Positions 17,751-26,011 of a DNA stretch of 64,000 nucleotides are shown piece after piece (the stretch's first letter is position 1; each line of letters opens with the position of its first letter). Position numbers and translations under genes: made by a program. Origin of the DNA: Sphingobacterium gobiense. Its GTDB lineage: Bacteria > Bacteroidota > Bacteroidia > Sphingobacteriales > Sphingobacteriaceae. The stretch covers positions 1,178,001 through 1,242,000 of the forward strand of contig NZ_PVBS01000001.1 of NCBI RefSeq assembly GCF_002980575.1, read 5' to 3'. The notes beneath the pieces are model-generated. The model made no database searches, was not told the DNA's origin, and saw nothing but the letters and a program-made list of their open reading frames with translations.

Positions 17751-17788
17751 AACAGCTCTCTAGGCACATATCCCGGAGAGCTGTTTTT
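17751..17788 (+). terminator. intrinsic terminator after the EEP gene
   Basis: AACAGCTCTC (17751-17760) pairs perfectly with GAGAGCTGTT (17776-17785) and is followed by three further T. It sits 13 bases after the EEP stop and before the convergent pgl stop, so it may serve both directions. Confidence 0.7.
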
Positions 17789-17801
17789 AACTAAAGACCG
17801 T

Positions 17802-18521
17802 TTACGTCAACAGCTGTGCCGCCTCGTCGTCTACCAAGAAAAGTAGCTCTCCTCCAGTAGGCTCCAGCAGTTGAGATGGATACTGCTCCGGATTGCGCTC
17901 TCCCTGCAAAACTTCCCGCAAGGCTTTAGCTTTTTTCTCGCCAAACGTAATCACAACGATCTTCTCTGCCTTATTGATAAACGGCGCTGTTAGCGTAATC
18001 CGATACATATCCTGTGGAGCAAGAAAATAAGCATCTACCCATTTATCTTTTTCATGAAGCACCTCGGTGCCTGGAAACAGCGATGCTGTATGTCCATCGT
18101 CTCCCATTCCTAAAAAAATAAAATCGAGCCGCGCATCATCTTTTAATTTTTCCCGCAAAATTTGCTCGTAGGTCTGCGCATAAGCTTTCGCATCTACGCC
18201 TTCTTTAAACATCGGAAAAATGTTGGATTCCGGAATAGGAATGTGATTAAGTAACGTTTCATAAGACATCTTGGCATTACTCAAATCGTCATCAAGCGGC
18301 ACCCACCTTTCGTCACCCCAAAACACAAGAACCTTACTCCAATCCACCTGTGATTTATAGGCTTCCGTAGCCAATAATTTGTGCAGATCAATAGGAGAAG
18401 AACCTCCTGTCAGTGCCACCGAAAAGAAACCCTTTTCATCGATATTTTTTTTTGCCGCGTCGACAAACAGCTGTGCTGCTGTTTCAATAATTTGCGCTTT
18501 ACTTTTAAACTGTTTTACCAT
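17802..18521 (-). CDS. pgl: 6-phosphogluconolactonase
   Basis: A 239-residue cytoplasmic hydrolase for the second step of the oxidative pentose phosphate pathway, converting 6-phosphogluconolactone to 6-phosphogluconate. Family motifs: VALTGGSSPIDLHKLL, LVFWGDERWVPLDDDLSNAK, and the active-site stretch FLGMGDDGHTASLFPGT. It belongs to the DevB/SOL type related to glucosamine-6-phosphate isomerase, and length is normal. Its start overlaps the end of zwf by 17 bases, indicating translational coupling. It is the last gene of gnd-zwf-pgl. Confidence 0.95.
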   Translation of the reverse strand: MVKQFKSKAQIIETAAQLFVDAAKKNIDEKGFFSVALTGGSSPIDLHKLLATEAYKSQVDWSKVLVFWGDERWVPLDDDLSNAKMSYETLLNHIPIPESNIFPMFKEGVDAKAYAQTYEQILREKLKDDARLDFIFLGMGDDGHTASLFPGTEVLHEKDKWVDAYFLAPQDMYRITLTAPFINKAEKIVVITFGEKKAKALREVLQGERNPEQYPSQLLEPTGGELLFLVDDEAAQLLT

Positions 18522-20037
18522 TAGTTTCCTCCCTTAATTCTTCCACTGTTGTTGATAGCCATCGATGCCCCTGTCTGCTTAACAATTCATCAGCTGCCGC
18601 TGGTCCCCAACTTCCTGCCGCGTAGGTGTGCATCGGCGAATAAGTTCCATTTTCCCATTCTTCCTGAATCGTCGCGATAATATCCCAAGCTTCCTCTACT
18701 TGATCCGAACGCATAAATAACGTAGAATCTCCGTCGAGCGCATCTATCAGCAAGGTCTCATACGCCTCCGGGCTGTCCGGCGCACATTCAAAATAGTCAA
18801 ACACCATTTCAACGGGGTTTAATGTCATGTCCAGGCCAGGTTTCTTCGCCATGAACGATAAACGAATATCCATTTCAGGCTGGATATTGATGGTCAATTG
18901 GTTAGGCACTGGGTTATTCCTACCGTTTACGAACGTTTTATTCGGCACATCCTTAAAGTTCACCACTACAGACGACTTCTTCTGCTCCATACTTTTACCG
19001 GTACGCATATAGAATGGTACCCCCTGCCATCTCGGATTGTCGATATAAAACTTCATGGCTACAAACGTTTCAGTATTCGAGTTCGGATCTACGCCCGGCT
19101 CCTGTCTATAACCTTGTTTTGCGTCGCCTTTTATTACCCCCTCCGTATATTGTGCTCGAACGGTGTAATGATTAATATCTTCCGGTTTAATTCTGCGTAC
19201 CGCCTTTAGTATTTCCGCCTTTTTATCTCGGATTAAAGCCGATTCAAACTCAACTGGCGCATCCATAGCGACCATACAGAGAATTTGCAGGAGGTGGTTC
19301 TGAATCATATCACGTAGCGCACCGGAATGATCGTAGTATCCGCCCCGGTCTTCCACCCCCACCTGTTCGGCCACCGTTATCTGAACCGATTCAATATGTC
19401 TGTTACTCCATAGTGGTTCAAAAACCGTATTCGCAAAGCGAAAGGCCAGGATATTTTGTACGGTCTCTTTCCCTAAATAGTGATCGATACGATAAATCTG
19501 TTCTTCTTTGAAGTTCTCGTTTAATAACTTGTTTAAGGCAATCGCCGAAGCCTTGTCATACCCGAAAGGTTTCTCAATGATGATACGATCCTTCTCTATA
19601 TTGCTTGCCAGGCCCGTTTTATGTAAGTTAACAGATACCTTATCTATAAAGCTAGGTGCTACTGATAAATAAAAAAGGCGGTTTGTTCGTTTATTACAAG
19701 CTACATCGAACGCTGTAAGCTTATCGTTGAGATTCAGGAACGAATTTTCATCCGTGATGTCAAAATTCAGGAAGGTTATCTTTTCACTAAAACTCATCCA
19801 CTGTTCTTCAGTGTAATTGTTATTACGAGAAAATTCCTTCAAATTTTCCAAGACATAAGCTCGAAAACCCTCCTGTGTGTACTGCTTTCTACCCAGCGCA
19901 AGGATCTGAAATTGCTTTGGCATCCATTCGTCGATGAATAGATTAAAGAAAGCCGGGAACAATTTCCTTTTCGCTAAATCACCTGTTCCACCAAATACGA
20001 CGATGGATGTTGGTGCCGTTGTTCTGTCGTGCGTCAT
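18505..20037 (-). CDS. zwf: glucose-6-phosphate 1-dehydrogenase
   Basis: This 510-residue enzyme performs the first, NADP-reducing step of the oxidative pentose phosphate pathway. The N-terminal Rossmann fingerprint is VVFGGTGDLAKRKLFPAFF. The substrate/catalytic motif RIDHYLGKE lies near residues 180-190, preceded by IIEKPFGYD, and the C-terminal GDSTLFMRSDQVEEAW is typical. Length is that of a full enzyme. It begins 19 bases after gnd ends and overlaps pgl, so the three genes are one operon producing NADPH and ribulose 5-phosphate. Confidence 0.96.
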   Translation of the reverse strand: MTHDRTTAPTSIVVFGGTGDLAKRKLFPAFFNLFIDEWMPKQFQILALGRKQYTQEGFRAYVLENLKEFSRNNNYTEEQWMSFSEKITFLNFDITDENSFLNLNDKLTAFDVACNKRTNRLFYLSVAPSFIDKVSVNLHKTGLASNIEKDRIIIEKPFGYDKASAIALNKLLNENFKEEQIYRIDHYLGKETVQNILAFRFANTVFEPLWSNRHIESVQITVAEQVGVEDRGGYYDHSGALRDMIQNHLLQILCMVAMDAPVEFESALIRDKKAEILKAVRRIKPEDINHYTVRAQYTEGVIKGDAKQGYRQEPGVDPNSNTETFVAMKFYIDNPRWQGVPFYMRTGKSMEQKKSSVVVNFKDVPNKTFVNGRNNPVPNQLTINIQPEMDIRLSFMAKKPGLDMTLNPVEMVFDYFECAPDSPEAYETLLIDALDGDSTLFMRSDQVEEAWDIIATIQEEWENGTYSPMHTYAAGSWGPAAADELLSRQGHRWLSTTVEELREETNGKTV

Positions 20038-20056
20038 TTTTTACCGTCGCTTAAAA

Positions 20057-21457
20057 TTAGTCCCATTGCGTATGAAATACACCCGCTTGATCAATACGTT
20101 CATACGTGTGTGCACCAAAATAATCACGTTGTGCCTGAATGATATTCGTCGGAAGATTTTCCGAACGATAGGCATCAAAATACGCCAGTGCATTCATCAA
20201 GCCCGATACCGGTATACCCTGATCTATCGCATCTTTTATTACGGCGCGGATACTTTCTTGGCACGCCACCAATTTTTGGGCAATATCTTTATCTAACAGG
20301 ATATTACGCAACTGTGGGTTCTTAGCATAAGCTGCACGGAAATCTTCTAATACAGCCGCCCGAATAATACAACCGCCTCTCCATATTTTAGTTACCACTT
20401 CCAAATCTAAATCATAACCATACGTTTCAGAAGCAACGGTCAATTGCGCTAAACCTTGCGCGTAGGTGGTGAGCACTGCAAAAAATAAGGCTTGTTTAAG
20501 ATGCCCGATATTTTTTTCCTTACCTGCAGCGATAACGCCCGTATTCCATGGGAGTATTTTGGCCGCTTCCGTCCGTTCCGGTTTATATTTCGACATATCC
20601 CGCATGTTGACTGCAGCATCGATAACCGGTACAGGCACTTGCAGATCCATGGCATTTTGCGAAGTCCACTTTCCTGTACCTTTGGACTTTGCCCAATCCG
20701 AAATCAGATCAACCAAATACGTTTCCCCTTCTTTTTTCTTTAATATCTGCGCCGTAATTTCCACCAAAAAAGAACTCAGTTCCTCTTTGTTCCACTGCTC
20801 AAAAGCGAGTTGAATGGCAGCATTGTCCATACGGTACACTTTTTTCATCAAGTCATAAGTTTCCGCAATCAGCTGCATAATACCATACTCGATACCGTTG
20901 TGGACCATTTTTACGTAATTCCCTGCGGAACCATTTCCTAGAAATTCGACACAAGGTTCGCCATTTACTTTAGCCGCGACCGCTTCAAATACCGGGCGTA
21001 ACCGCTCATAGGCCTCTCTATTCCCTCCGGGCATTAAGCTAGGGCCTCTCCTTGCTCCACTTTCGCCTCCAGAGATACCCATCCCAAAAAAGTGAATTCC
21101 CTTTTCAGACAATTCGTTAAATCGTCTATCTGTATCTGGGAAGTACGTATTGCCACCATCAACTATAATATCGCCTTTATCTAAAAATGGCACCAAACTC
21201 GCTATCGCCGCGTCAACCGGCTTACCTGCCGGTACCAAAAGCATGATCGTTCTAGGCTGTTGCAATAACCCGATAAATTCTTCCGCATGCGTCGTTGCTT
21301 TAATATCTTGTCCGTCTTGTGCTTCAGCTTGTAATGATTCGGCTTTTTCCGGATCTAAATCCAGTCCGGCTACAGCAAAACCGTTGTCTGCCATGTTTAG
21401 GAGCAAGTTCCGTCCCATAACCCCCAGACCAACGATTCCGAAATTGTATTTATTCAT
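20057..21457 (-). CDS. gnd: 6-phosphogluconate dehydrogenase (decarboxylating)
   Basis: A 466-residue enzyme converting 6-phosphogluconate to ribulose 5-phosphate and CO2. The N-terminal dinucleotide motif is GIVGLGVMGRNLLLNMADNG. Substrate-binding motifs are FFGMGISGGESGARRGPSLM, KMVHNGIEYGIMQLIAE (catalytic Lys) and, at the C-terminus, RDYFGAHTYERID. ATG 21457 was preferred over an in-frame TTG three codons upstream. It is the first gene of gnd-zwf-pgl. Length matches the long dimeric NADP-type enzymes rather than the short Gram-positive type. Confidence 0.96.
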   Translation of the reverse strand: MNKYNFGIVGLGVMGRNLLLNMADNGFAVAGLDLDPEKAESLQAEAQDGQDIKATTHAEEFIGLLQQPRTIMLLVPAGKPVDAAIASLVPFLDKGDIIVDGGNTYFPDTDRRFNELSEKGIHFFGMGISGGESGARRGPSLMPGGNREAYERLRPVFEAVAAKVNGEPCVEFLGNGSAGNYVKMVHNGIEYGIMQLIAETYDLMKKVYRMDNAAIQLAFEQWNKEELSSFLVEITAQILKKKEGETYLVDLISDWAKSKGTGKWTSQNAMDLQVPVPVIDAAVNMRDMSKYKPERTEAAKILPWNTGVIAAGKEKNIGHLKQALFFAVLTTYAQGLAQLTVASETYGYDLDLEVVTKIWRGGCIIRAAVLEDFRAAYAKNPQLRNILLDKDIAQKLVACQESIRAVIKDAIDQGIPVSGLMNALAYFDAYRSENLPTNIIQAQRDYFGAHTYERIDQAGVFHTQWD

Positions 21458-21500
21458 CTTTTTCAATTAGTTAAATTTGGAAAGCCAAATATATTGAAAC

Positions 21501-21740
21501 TTGCACTTATTAAAGCGTCCATTGCCTCATTTCGCTGGCGGTAGTGGTAAAAAAATCGTTTTCTGACCTTCGTATGATGAACATGGCAAATTCAAGAGCT
21601 TCAACGGGATAACCTATAATACCACGAAGAAGTTTACCCACCGTTTTCTCAAGAGGCACAGCGGTCAAAATACACCGTCCCTGGAGTTAGTTAAACGGTT
21701 CTTGAAAAGAGCATCGACGTTTGAGGATGATTTAACTTAA
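21501..21740 (+). pseudogene. possible decayed coding remnant
   Basis: In the 284-base gap between the SDR and gnd genes, one plus-strand frame reads like protein for about 79 codons with a single internal TGA at 21564. Before it comes LLKRPLPHFAGGSGKKIVF; after it come GKFKSFNGITYNTTKKF and LVKRFLKRASTFEDD, ending with TAA at 21738. There is no start codon and I do not recognise the family. It could be the 3' end of a gene lost by deletion, or a chance reading. Confidence 0.25.
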
Positions 21741-21741
21741 T

Positions 21742-22458
21742 CTAAGGATTCGTACTAAAAATAGATCCATTTGCAATCAGCGCCCGTCTATTCATCTTGA
21801 GCATATCCACTACCCACTCAGCAAAATCTTCCGGTTGCAACACCTTATCCGGGTTCCCATCCGTTAAACCACCGTCAATACTCATATCCGTAGCAATCGT
21901 ACTCGGTGTCAGGGTGATAACCCGGATATCATCTTTACGCCATTCCGCCATCATCGACTGTGATAGTGAAATTACCGCCGCTTTGGAAGCTGCATACGCC
22001 GCCATACCTGCGCCACCCTTTAAACCAGCAGTGGACGCGACATTGACCACATCTCCTTGTCCTGCTTCTTTTAGATAAGGATAAACCGCTCTGGCCACGT
22101 GGTATACACCAAAGAAATTTATATCAAACACCTTTTGGAAATCCGCTGGTGCCATCTCCATCACTTTGCCAAACTGGCCTACACCCGCATTATTTATTAA
22201 AATATCGACACCTCCTAGCGATTCAACGAGTTCCTCTATACCACTTTCCACCTGCTTATTATCCGATACATTAAATGCAGCATAGTGTGCCTCTACACCT
22301 ACCCCACGAAGTTCCTCTACTGTTGATCGCAGGTTTTGCTCGTTTTGCCCGGTAACACCCACATGCACACCCTCAGCCGCAAGTGCTAACGCAACGGCTT
22401 TACCTAAACCACGGCCTCCGCCTGTGATAATTGCTTTTTTACCTTTTAATTCTGTCAT
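21742..22458 (-). CDS. short-chain dehydrogenase/reductase (FabG-like)
   Basis: A 238-residue classical SDR. The cofactor motif is AIITGGGRGLGKAVALALAA (Gly-x-x-x-Gly-x-Gly). Other landmarks are ILINNAGVGQFG, the catalytic NVASTAGLKGGAGMAAYAAS with Tyr-x-x-x-Lys (YAASK), and the PSTIATDM loop after it. It is most similar in layout to 3-ketoacyl-ACP reductase-like proteins, and Arg in the second fingerprint region suggests NADPH preference. It stands alone, so I would not equate it with the fatty-acid FabG. Upstream on the same strand lies the DUF6929-like gene (46-base gap), and the two could share a transcript. Confidence 0.9.
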   Translation of the reverse strand: MTELKGKKAIITGGGRGLGKAVALALAAEGVHVGVTGQNEQNLRSTVEELRGVGVEAHYAAFNVSDNKQVESGIEELVESLGGVDILINNAGVGQFGKVMEMAPADFQKVFDINFFGVYHVARAVYPYLKEAGQGDVVNVASTAGLKGGAGMAAYAASKAAVISLSQSMMAEWRKDDIRVITLTPSTIATDMSIDGGLTDGNPDKVLQPEDFAEWVVDMLKMNRRALIANGSIFSTNP

Positions 22459-22504
22459 GTTGATGCTGTTGTAATCTATCCAAAAATAAGAAGAATAGTT
22501 CTTA

Positions 22505-23356
22505 TCAGGAACCTATATTGAAATCATATCGATAAATCGGACAGTTATTATTACTTTCATCGTCCGGATCCTCGCAGAGGATAAAGGTTAATGTATCCAC
22601 AGACTGGCCATAAAGCGCAAACCCCTCCAGTTTTTTCGTATTCGAGAGCAGATTGGTCGGGCCTAATTTCCAGTCGCTCAGGTGTATATAGCTGAGATAG
22701 GAACCTTTACATTCGCCGTCATGATACGTGCTGGCGCTGTCTTCTGCCGTTGCAATAAAATATAAGCGACCGTCCACGATGACTCCATCAGAAAATCCAG
22801 TTATGTAGTTTTGGATACGAGGCAGCTCGATATGATGCGCGCGCAATGTTGCAGGATAGAGAACAAAGTTCTCGTCACCCGCTAATGTAAAAACCACATT
22901 TTGGTTCTTTTCACCATTGCCCCGGTTTAAAAAATACCAGGTTCCGTTAGCATAGGCCAATCCTTCTATGTTGAAGTTATCCTGGTCAACCTTGCCTACC
23001 GCTTGCATTTGTTGATATATCGATTCCAAAGATACATGGCGTACATTCCGATTCCGTTTATTATAAATAAACGCGTCTTGCCGTTCGGGCTTTGATCCCG
23101 AACCTACGATTACCAGTGCATCACCGACATCGCACAACGCCTCGAAATCTTTTTTATCCTTTTTGGCAACGATTTCGGCTCGCTGAGTACTGTCCAACAG
23201 CACTTTATCGGTCCGTTCTTCCAGTACATTATAATGGTAAAGATAAGGACTGTTATCCGAAACAATATACAATTGATCTTGATCGTGTTGCAAGCCAGAT
23301 GCCGCATTGATACCTGTCAAGTTAAAAAGCAATAGCAAAGAATAGAGTGTATCCAT
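22505..23356 (-). CDS. DUF6929-like secreted beta-propeller-type protein
   Basis: A 283-residue protein with a hydrophobic N-terminus (TLYSLLLLFNLTGINAASG) that may be a weak signal peptide. The sequence has repeated strands of the kind DQLYIVSDNSPYLYHYNV, FNIEGLAYANGTWYFLNRGN and GFSDGVIVDGRLYFIATAED, consistent with a five- or six-bladed propeller. This matches the DUF6929 type found in Bacteroidota, with unknown function. The start is ATG 23356. It is divergent from the lipoprotein gene at 23512 across a region with nested inverted repeats. Confidence 0.7.
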   Translation of the reverse strand: MDTLYSLLLLFNLTGINAASGLQHDQDQLYIVSDNSPYLYHYNVLEERTDKVLLDSTQRAEIVAKKDKKDFEALCDVGDALVIVGSGSKPERQDAFIYNKRNRNVRHVSLESIYQQMQAVGKVDQDNFNIEGLAYANGTWYFLNRGNGEKNQNVVFTLAGDENFVLYPATLRAHHIELPRIQNYITGFSDGVIVDGRLYFIATAEDSASTYHDGECKGSYLSYIHLSDWKLGPTNLLSNTKKLEGFALYGQSVDTLTFILCEDPDDESNNNCPIYRYDFNIGS

Positions 23357-23372
23357 TATCCCGTTGATTCTG

Positions 23373-23442
23373 TTCTACAGAAATAGTAAAAAATACAAAA
23401 TTTGTACTTTCAAAAGTACAAAACCTTGCCGAATTCTGTAGA
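23373..23442. promoter_or_regulatory. nested inverted repeats in divergent intergenic region
   Basis: An outer inverted repeat, TTCTACAGAA (23373-23382) with TTCTGTAGA (23434-23442), encloses an inner one, TTTGTACTTT (23401-23410) with AAAGTACAAA (23413-23422). They sit between divergent genes. A TAnnTTTG element (TATTTTTG, 23466-23473) for the rightward gene is just downstream. Either a two-part operator or a long imperfect hairpin is possible. Confidence 0.4.
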
Positions 23443-23511
23443 CCCCCGTATTCGTATGTAATGCTTATTTTTGTTTAACAAATGAAGAAATTATCTTAGC
23501 TTGCTTAGTAT

Positions 23512-24531
23512 ATGAACAGATCAATCCCCATTCCTCACCGTTTCTCCTTACGTTGGCTTACCTATTGTATGCTCTTATTCATTACACTGCAAGCTTGCCA
23601 ATCGTCTAACAAAAGCGATACGCAGGCTACACAAGCAGACTCTTCCAGGCCAGAAAGTATGTCTATTGCGGAAGATACGCTTTCCAAGCTACAGAGCAAG
23701 TTACGCGTAGGTGAATCGCTAACGTTAGGTGCCGTATACACCGATACCGTATCTTTTGTAGATGTGAATGACGATGGGGACTACTTTCTATTGCATGTAA
23801 AAAAGACAAAGGACACCGTTGGGCTACTGTACGACGGTTCATATGACTTTGTACGTGGGGACAAATTGGCTATCCAATGGAAGATCGATAGTATCCGCCC
23901 AGCGGGTGACCCTGATTTCCTGCACTTTACCGAAAGACTGCTATCGGCATCTGTGGTGAAACCATTCAAATTGCAGCCCCGATCAGTGAAATTCCTCTGG
24001 CACGAGGAACGATTCATGGAAGAATACGACGCGACAGTCAGCACCATCGTGCTGGACGAAGGCTATGTAGCCAATATATCCGATCCGGAAAAGGCCGCAC
24101 TAGGCTATGTGGCAACATTTATTGGCAACGAATGTGCTTGGGATGGTAAAGCAACTCCAAATCGCAGCAACCTAAAATGTAAAATCCTCACCGCATTAGA
24201 CCTCGGCTATCAATGTTCAAACACACACCTCGGCTTCCTGCGTCACTGGTTCCGCAGCGACAGCACCGCACTGAAAAAGTTAGAAAGCTGCCCGACTATC
24301 CCGGACGGCTCTACCATACAAGAAACGTTCGACAAGATTGACCTGAAAGTCGACGGCAACGAAATTATCGTAGCTTATACGATTGTTAGCATCAACACCC
24401 GGGAGGGTAAAAGCTGGACTTGGGATGTTAAGGATCATTTCAGATTTCATAACAACCGCCTTGAATTGGTCAAGACTGAAAGATCAGAGCCGGCCGCGGC
24501 GGATTTTGAGGTAAGTGACTCGGATAGTTAA
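23512..24531 (+). CDS. hypothetical lipoprotein, 339 residues
   Basis: The N-terminus has a basic start, a hydrophobic segment and a lipobox-like ITLQACQSSNKSD, so a lipid-anchored protein is likely. After a Ser/Thr/Gln-rich linker comes a domain with a beta-strand set (SLTLGAVYTDTVSFVDVNDD, YFLLHVKKTKDTVGLLYDG) that resembles a small OB- or SH3-like unit. A helical region with three Cys (GNECAWDGK, LKCKILTAL, YQCSNTHLG) follows, and a final beta segment. I do not recognise the family. It is transcribed alone, towards the cupin gene 70 bases away, which has its own upstream element. Confidence 0.6.
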   Translation: MNRSIPIPHRFSLRWLTYCMLLFITLQACQSSNKSDTQATQADSSRPESMSIAEDTLSKLQSKLRVGESLTLGAVYTDTVSFVDVNDDGDYFLLHVKKTKDTVGLLYDGSYDFVRGDKLAIQWKIDSIRPAGDPDFLHFTERLLSASVVKPFKLQPRSVKFLWHEERFMEEYDATVSTIVLDEGYVANISDPEKAALGYVATFIGNECAWDGKATPNRSNLKCKILTALDLGYQCSNTHLGFLRHWFRSDSTALKKLESCPTIPDGSTIQETFDKIDLKVDGNEIIVAYTIVSINTREGKSWTWDVKDHFRFHNNRLELVKTERSEPAAADFEVSDSDS

Positions 24532-24580
24532 TCTTCGATCAACAAAGTATTTGACAGAAACATAAATTTTCGATAGAAAA
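24528..24580 (+). promoter_or_regulatory. shared upstream element, copy before the cupin gene
   Basis: The stretch TTAATCTTCGATCAACAAAG and the 33 bases after it align without gaps, for most positions, with 40951-41003 upstream of the barrel gene. The conserved blocks are TTCGATCAA, AAAGTATT, CAG, ATAAA, TTC and TAGAAAAA. The spacing between blocks is the same in both places. It is likely a common operator or alternative promoter. Confidence 0.5.
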
Positions 24581-24601
24581 AATCAACTTAAAACAATAGA
24601 A

Positions 24602-25054
24602 ATGAAAGATATAACATTAATAAGCAAAAGTGACGGCACGTCCTTTCACATCGCTAAAGGACGATATCGAACAATAATATCCGGTAAAGACACAGGCGGT
24701 AAATATGCTATTATTGAAATGAATGTACCTCCGGGTGGAGGCCCTGCACCTCACGCCCATAAAGATACCGAAGAAGTGTTTTATGTAGCCCGTGGCGAAG
24801 TCGATTTTCACACAGAACATAGTGTGCATAAAGCAAAAGCAGGAGATACCATCAGAATACCATTCGGCGGGGCAATACACGCTTTTAAAAATACATCTGA
24901 AAACGAAACGACCCTTATATGTACTGTTCATCCTGCTGGATTCGATGACATGTTTGCGGAAATCAATGCCGCCGACCCTTCAAAAGCAAAAGCCATCGGT
25001 GAAAAATTTGGAAACGAAATCTTTCCCCACGATTATTTTGATACGAAGTCTTAA
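24602..25054 (+). CDS. cupin-domain protein
   Basis: A 150-residue single-domain cupin. The metal-binding motif 1 is HAHKDTEEVFYVARGEVDFH (two His and a Glu). Motif 2 is AGDTIRIPFGGAIHAFKNTS with its His. The C-terminal helix region (FAEINAADPSKAKAIGEKFG) is usual for this subgroup. There is no signal peptide, so it is cytoplasmic. Such proteins can be small dioxygenases, isomerases or binding proteins, and the reaction cannot be stated. It is preceded by the element at 24528-24580 that also precedes the barrel gene at 41081, suggesting shared regulation. Confidence 0.85.
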   Translation: MKDITLISKSDGTSFHIAKGRYRTIISGKDTGGKYAIIEMNVPPGGGPAPHAHKDTEEVFYVARGEVDFHTEHSVHKAKAGDTIRIPFGGAIHAFKNTSENETTLICTVHPAGFDDMFAEINAADPSKAKAIGEKFGNEIFPHDYFDTKS

Positions 25055-25216
25055 AAGGAAAACATTATTTGTACTATAAAATCATAAAAAGATTGGTTTT
25101 ATATTCAATTTTCATCGTTTTGTTTAGACATATATTTTTTATTTTTCACCTATTTGTATTACTCCTTTTATTCATTTAGAACGTCTTTATAATAATAGTT
25201 TTATAAAGAAGAACAA

Positions 25217-26011
25217 ATGATGAGATTAATAAGAATTGTATCACTTTTTGTATTATTATTTGCAGGAAAACCTTCTAACCTAGAGGTGTCTTCATTATCT
25301 CCCACTATAGACACCAATTTCCACCTATATTTGCTGGCCGGGCAATCTAATATGGCCGGAAGAGGAAAAGTGGATTCGATTAGTGAAATAATTGATTCCG
25401 CTATTTTAACTTTGGATCGCAATAGTATATGGGTATATGCGAAAGATCCCATACATTTTGATAAATCCTTTGCCGGAGTAGGACCAGGTCTCCGCTTTGC
25501 ACAAACAATGTTATCTAAAGAACAGGATTCTACGATACGTATCGGATTGATCCCTTGTGCCGTAGGCGGGACATCCATCGATCGGTGGTTTGCCGGGCAA
25601 CAGGACCCTGTGACGAAAGCATTTCCTTATGATGATGCCATTAGACGTGCAAAGATTGCCATGAAAAGAGGCGTATTGAAAGGAATTTTATGGCATCAAG
25701 GAGAAGCAGATAATGCAGAAGTCCGAGCAGCACAATACCAAGACAAGTTAGCCCGCCTCGTCCAGAATTTTCGGAACGATCTCTCTGGTGATTTTCCTTT
25801 TGTCGTAGGTGAAATTGGTCATTTTAAATCAAGGCTGCCGATTAATGACGTGCTCAACCAAACCCCTCGTTTTATACCTAATTCAGCAGTAGTAAGTGCT
25901 GAAGGGTTAAAAGACGTGGGGGATGGAACGCACTTTAATACTTGGTCGGCAAGGTTACTCGGACAACGGTATGCTGAAGCTATGTGTAGCTTGTTAGCGC
26001 AGACTAAGTGA
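25217..26011 (+). CDS. CE6-type acetyl esterase (sialate O-acetylesterase-like, SGNH fold)
   Basis: A 264-residue exported esterase with signal peptide (about residues 1-22). The SGNH/CE6 blocks are complete: LYLLAGQSNMAGRGKVDS (nucleophile Ser in GQSN), IPCAVGGTSIDRW, GILWHQGEADN, and the C-terminal DGTHFNTW (Asp-x-x-His pair). CE6 members remove acetyl groups from xylan. The gene's 3' end overlaps that of the GH115-like gene by 18 bases on the opposite strand. It therefore belongs functionally with locus 2 though transcribed against it. Substrate is inferred as acetylated xylan or another acetylated hemicellulose. Confidence 0.85.
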   Translation: MMRLIRIVSLFVLLFAGKPSNLEVSSLSPTIDTNFHLYLLAGQSNMAGRGKVDSISEIIDSAILTLDRNSIWVYAKDPIHFDKSFAGVGPGLRFAQTMLSKEQDSTIRIGLIPCAVGGTSIDRWFAGQQDPVTKAFPYDDAIRRAKIAMKRGVLKGILWHQGEADNAEVRAAQYQDKLARLVQNFRNDLSGDFPFVVGEIGHFKSRLPINDVLNQTPRFIPNSAVVSAEGLKDVGDGTHFNTWSARLLGQRYAEAMCSLLAQTK

